Assembly (NCBI GenBank): GCA_029204225.1
Contig: CM055113.1
Location: 15,771,971 to 15,835,970, forward strand
Origin: Diphasiastrum complanatum
Lineage: Eukaryota > Streptophyta > Lycopodiopsida > Lycopodiales > Lycopodiaceae
Direction: 5' to 3'
Length of the DNA: 64,000 nt
Positions 59,656 to 64,000 of this stretch are shown here, in pieces. A program made the translations under genes and the position numbers. Within the stretch, counting starts at the first letter, position 1, and each line of letters starts with the position of its first letter. The notes beneath the pieces are model-generated. The model was not told the DNA's origin and searched no databases. It was given only the letters and a program-made list of their open reading frames with translations.

Positions 59656-60860
59656 TGCATTCCATCGCGGGCCTGCCTTGGGTCAGTGAGATTCTCACGA
59701 GGGCACTTACGGTTGTGGACACCCGCAAGCGCTGCATGACAGCCCTTTTCCATACATTCAGCAGGTAAGCGACTACTTATTTTTTGGCTCGTTCAAGATG
59801 CTTCTTTTTTTTTGCTCGTTTCATGTGTGTCTCTCACTCCGTTTATCAATGCAGGCTCGACTTGAAGAAACTCGCTCGCACCCGCTTCGCCTAACAGTTC
59901 ATCATGCTTGAGCAGCTACACAAGCTGAAGGGTGAATTGTGGCACATGGCCACTTCAACAGAGTTCACCGCCATGGACCTGTCTACGACCCTAGAGGGCT
60001 TGGCCTTCCACGACATCTTATTCGTGGAGCCTTTCTGGGTGGATATGCAGCAGTTGATGGATGTCATGTGCCCCATCTACTCTGTTCTGAGGTTCACTGA
60101 TCGTGAGGGGTGCACGATGGGCCTCATTTACGAGTTCATGGACCGCATAGGCGAGTCTCTCCAGCGTCCAGAGCTGGACCCTGCCAGGTATAACTTTTTT
60201 CTGTCTCACCATCCTTATTTCCATTTCGCACTCTGTTTTTTTTTGGTGCCACAACATGATGGTATGTAACTGTTGCCTCCACGTGGTTTGGTCCACAGGT
60301 TGGAGCCTATCAGGCGCTTGTGACAGCGGCGATGGGATAAGTTTCACCAGCCCATTCATAGTGTGGCCCATATACTACATCCGCTGTTTCAAAGCGAGAG
60401 GCAGTACGATGATGCAGAGCTGTGTGTGGACTGGTTCACATACATCCGCCTCCTCAACAACGACACTGGTATCCGTAGTAGGCTCGAGGTGCAGAGGCTC
60501 AGTTACAGGTAAACTCTTGATCTATCGTACACTGTCGTTCGTTCAATTTTCCTGCATGGACTCAAGTGTACTCAAGCATATCGTTGCTCAACTGCAGACA
60601 CTCTCTAGGGCTGTTCGGCGAGGACCTTGCATGTGTTCGAGAGAACATGCTCTTGTTTGTATCATGGTGAGAGAGCTACGACGTTGGGCAGTCAGACTTG
60701 AGGACGCTCACGCTCCGAGTCCTTTCATAGGTATGTTGTCTAATCTCATTCACCCAACCAGTTTTCGTATTTTTTTTTACAAAGTCGGTACTCACTCGTG
60801 TTGTTGCCAATTAATGCAGGACTATTATGCTTGCGTGTGCGAGCAAACTGGTTAGCGTTC
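59656..60860 (+). pseudogene. hAT transposase relic, right copy (3' part only)
   Basis: Plus strand. It begins inside the block GLPWVSEILTRALTVVDTRK. The donor GTAAGCGAC follows the FSR/AG codons at about 59764, with an acceptor ATGCAG near 59852. The next exon has TRFA then FIMLEQLHKLKGELWHMATS and GLIYEFMDRIGESL. A GT donor comes after CCTGCCAG, and an acceptor TCCACAG near 60298. Then an RRWDKFHQPIHSVAHILHP-type exon and a further GTAAACTC donor near 60509. The N-terminal half, including both catalytic Asp blocks, is missing. Splice sites are kept in both copies. Confidence 0.8.
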
Positions 60861-61655
60861 GTATTGTAGCATGTTGAAGTAGTGCCATAAGTAATTAGTA
60901 AGCTGTTGAAGTTCATCCGCGGAGAAACCGATCTCATCAACCGAGACACAATAGTGTGTAGGTCTTGTGGTTTCCTATAGTGAATGACACAATTTTGCAT
61001 AAGTAATTAGTAACCTGTTGAAGTTCATCCGGGGAGAAACCGATCTCATCCTATAAGACATAGTAGTGTGTCGGTCTTGTGATTTCTTGTCTTGAGAGCT
61101 TGTCACTCTTCTGGTGAGCCCTAATTTTCCCCAGAGACTTATGGTCCTGAGAGCTTATCACTCTTTTGGTGAGCGTTCACCTCTCCCCAATCCTCTGGTG
61201 AGCATTCACTTCTTTGAGACAGTCACTAATGCACCCTGAACCCTAAACCAGTAATATGTTTGCCTTACAAACCATCATCTTCACTCCAAACCACTCTCAG
61301 ATCTTTCTTTGCCGTTTTTTTGGAGCTTAGTTCCCAATGAAGGTTCATAATAATTTATGAACTGCTCATTAGTCATCGTTGTTTGGTAATATCTCAGTTA
61401 TGAGAGACATGGGCAGTAGTTAGGTCTGTTGCAATTTTGTTTGGGTACCATTTTTTTTTTTTTTAACAGGAGGGGGCAGGTGGGTGTCAGAGAGACTCTA
61501 ATAATTAATTCCGGGAGGGTGGGGAGGGGAGGGGCCATAAATTATGTTTATTTCGTTTTGGAGATCTGGGACAGCCTGGGCTAGTGCCCTCTTTTTTTTT
61601 GAGATTTTTTTTTGAAAATCACGGACACGTCCAAACGCGGACGCACCTCCGACGC

Positions 61656-61702
61656 ATATATATATATATATATATATATTTATTTATTTATTTATTTATT
61701 TC
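61656..61702. repeat. (AT)n plus (TTTA)n microsatellite in the right arm
   Basis: About 24 bases of AT followed by TTTA units. The counterpart of the 99-base TA tract at 1608-1706. Confidence 0.92.
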
Positions 61703-63347
61703 AAAATTCCTTTTTCAAAGAAAATCAAACTTCCTTTAAATTTTAGTTTTATTAATTTTTTAATTCTTGTAATTTAAGTTTTATAAACTTTTAATTTATT
61801 TTTTTAAATTTTGTTGTCTTTTTACTAAATTTATTCTTTTAATGTTTTAAAATATAAAAATTTAGAAATTTTTAAATTTTATATTTTTTAATTTAATATT
61901 ATTTTTGAAAATTTTAAATATATTTCTCAATTTTTATTCAAAAATTTCAATAATTAATTTTGAATTTGAGAATATAAAATTTTGAAATTTTAGAAATTCT
62001 AAAAGAATTGTGAAATTATTAAAATTAAATGAGCTAATAAAAAATTATAGGCTTTTGATTTGAAAACATTTAAAAAGAAATATGTTTTAAAATTTGATCT
62101 CTAAATATTGTAAAAAGCTAAAAATAAATCAAAAATTTATAAATAACAATAAATTAAAAACAATATTGAATATTTAAAAATATTTAAGAAATCAAAATAT
62201 CAAAAAAAATTAAAAATTCAAAAATTAAAATATTAACCTATTTTTCAAGTTCCGGTGCTAGTAGTCACGCGGGGGCCTAGAAATGTAAGGGAGTGGCACC
62301 ATTACCACCATCATCAATATTTCAAAACTTTAAAATTCAAGAATTTTGAAAATCCAAAATAAAAAATTTAAATTTTAGATATTTTAAAATTTTAAAAAAT
62401 TGAGAAAATTTAGAGTTTATAATAAGTAAAAACAATTGTAAATTTTCTAAATTTTATCATTTGTAATTTTTTGAGTTTTCTTAGTTTCATGTGATATTTG
62501 AAACTGCATACGTTTTTTTTTTAAGTTTATTCAAAAATTGAATTATGATCCATGTGAGAAGATTGTCTGAACATAATATTATTTGAGATTGTAAATTTAG
62601 GTGATTTTACAAGAAAAATTTAAAGAATGGTCTTTCCGCCATTTCTCATGTCAAAACATTTCGTATTTGTTTGTAGATGTTCCATGTAAACAAAATCTCC
62701 AAAAATCGAGGACGTCTCACATTTTGCCTGGATAAGTCGTGTGGTTAAACACAAAGTTTTCTATATGTACAACTCATATACCATGTTTGTATTGAGACTC
62801 AACTGATATCAAAACTCCAAATATTTTGTAATAACATGGAATTGACTTGTTTAAAAAAATGAGCTAATCTCTTAAGGCGAGAACTTGGATCATATTAAAA
62901 ATTGTGATACCTATCCAAAATTGGTTCCATCTTTGTAAAGGCTTAAAATCTACAAGTTGCAATGCACTTAAAAAGAGCTTATTTGCATTAAAATAAAATA
63001 GACAATGTTTGATCAAATGTAGTATGAAGTCTATCTTAAAATTTTCCCTTCAAGCTTCAAATCTTAATGAGTAGTTCAAAATTCAAACAACTAAAAACAT
63101 TTGAAGCACAAATTCACTTCATCATAGCCCAAAATTTAAGTATATTAGAGTGAAAAATTTTGTAGCCTCTGCTCACTTTTTGTTGTGAACTAAGCTTCTA
63201 GGAAGACTATGAAATTTCATACTTATCTCATTTGATAAGTAAACATGAACTAGCATATCAACTTGAATGTTTCTCAAAATTGAATGTTTACTTTTGCTTC
63301 TCAACAAAAGGAATGCTTTCGAATTTAAACTATGCTCTTAGAGTTTG

Positions 63348-63753
63348 TTTCCATCTTTCAAAACTTTTTGGAACATTACAGATAAACTCTTGCATATGTC
63401 ATGGCTATCAAATTGAGATGGTTTTTCAGTTGTGACATTGACATCTTGGTATCATTGTAAACTTTATTAGACTCGGACTATTACTTGGTGTGCGATACAC
63501 ATTTGTACATAACAAATGATAACATTAGTCTCAGATAAGCATTACAACCACAACAATTCTACAATTTTAATAGTTTGTAGATTTTAAAATTTGTTGCCTT
63601 CAAAATTTTACAGCTCGAGACCATTGTCAACAATTTTCTTGAACTAATTTTTGCCAATAAATATTGAATAAACTATTTAACAAATAAATTTAAACTACCT
63701 TGGCTACAAATTGATCTTGTTGTAGTTCTACATTGTCCTACTTGCAGAAGTTT
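63348..63753. other. AT-rich DNA beyond the inverted repeat, nothing recognised
   Basis: No gene or element end seen. Near 63728 a partial unit of the following tandem repeat (TCTACATTGTCCTACTT) already appears. Confidence 0.5.
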
Positions 63754-64000
63754 ACTTTTATCGATTCTTTGTGGTCTACGTTGTCCTACTTTTCAAAAGT
63801 CTACTAAGAACAATTCCTTCACTCACATCTTCCATCTTCCCTCTACTTTTATCGATTCTTTGTGGTCTACGTTGTCCTACTTTTCAAAGGTATACTAGGA
63901 TCAATGTCTTCACTCACATCTTCCATCTTCCCTCTACTTTTATCGATTCTTTCTACATTGTCCCACTTCTCAAAAGTCTATTAAGATCATTTCCTTCACT
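63754..64000. repeat. 91-bp tandem repeat, continuing past the window
   Basis: ACTTTTATCGATTCTTTGTGG starts at 63754 and 63845, and ACTTTTATCGATTCTTTC at 63936: exact 91-base spacing. The third unit is slightly shortened and runs off the window edge. A minisatellite or the start of a longer satellite array. Confidence 0.92.

Larger units (their letters stand above)
59656..63347. repeat. Right arm of the 3.7-kb inverted repeat
   Basis: Reverse complement of 1-3708. The inner edge at about 59656 falls inside the hAT gene and joins gypsy integrase sequence. The outer match ends where the window's base 1 is reached (63347), so the true end is unknown. 61500-63347 is AT-rich, with no gene. Confidence 0.9.

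Overview
The window looks like a repeat-dense piece of a large plant nuclear genome. Supporting signs are plant-type Copia elements with TGGTATCAGAGC primer sites, degraded Ty3/gypsy and hAT elements, spliced transposase relics, long AT-rich stretches and microsatellites. One apparently intact host gene is present, a single-exon BAHD acyltransferase on the minus strand (16807-18264). A fern or another early-diverging land plant is plausible, but this is inference; no marker gene fixes the species.

Layout. (1) 1-3708 and 59656-63347 are arms of an inverted repeat of about 3.7 kb. Each carries a decayed hAT transposase gene and AT-rich DNA. (2) 4.5-9.4 kb holds a degraded Ty3/gypsy element on the minus strand, whose integrase is followed by an extra ORF. 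(3) 9.4-12.9 kb is a pile of Copia-type pieces. (4) 13.2-15.3 kb is a second hAT relic with a 133-bp tandem repeat at its C-terminal end. (5) 15.3-21.3 kb contains microsatellites, the BAHD gene and plain intergenic DNA. (6) 21.3-50.5 kb is a nest. An old DNA transposon (called X here) has a Ulp1-like protease gene, a large transposase-like gene and two unrecognised spliced genes. It has been split by LTR elements D (24253-34673, itself holding element A at 26021-31577), B (34904-41322) and C (41479-47690, two opposed halves). (7) 50.5-59.7 kb holds more Ty3/gypsy sequence on the minus strand, including a long coiled-coil ORF behind the integrase. (8) The right edge carries a 91-bp tandem repeat.

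The most notable points: element A has one open 1025-codon frame, Gag plus about 750 residues of unrecognised sequence where Copia pol is expected. A shares leader, gag and the second half of its LTR almost base for base with the apparently complete Copia element B, but not its U3 or 3' region, which suggests template switching between a helper and a dependent element. An older A-type relic at 9369-10830 shows that the unusual 3' region belongs to a family. Target duplications (GCTTC for D, CAATT for A, CAAAC for B, TTATC for C) give the nesting order.

All alignments were done by eye. Names such as A, B, C, D, E and X are local labels. LTR elements are treated as fossils.
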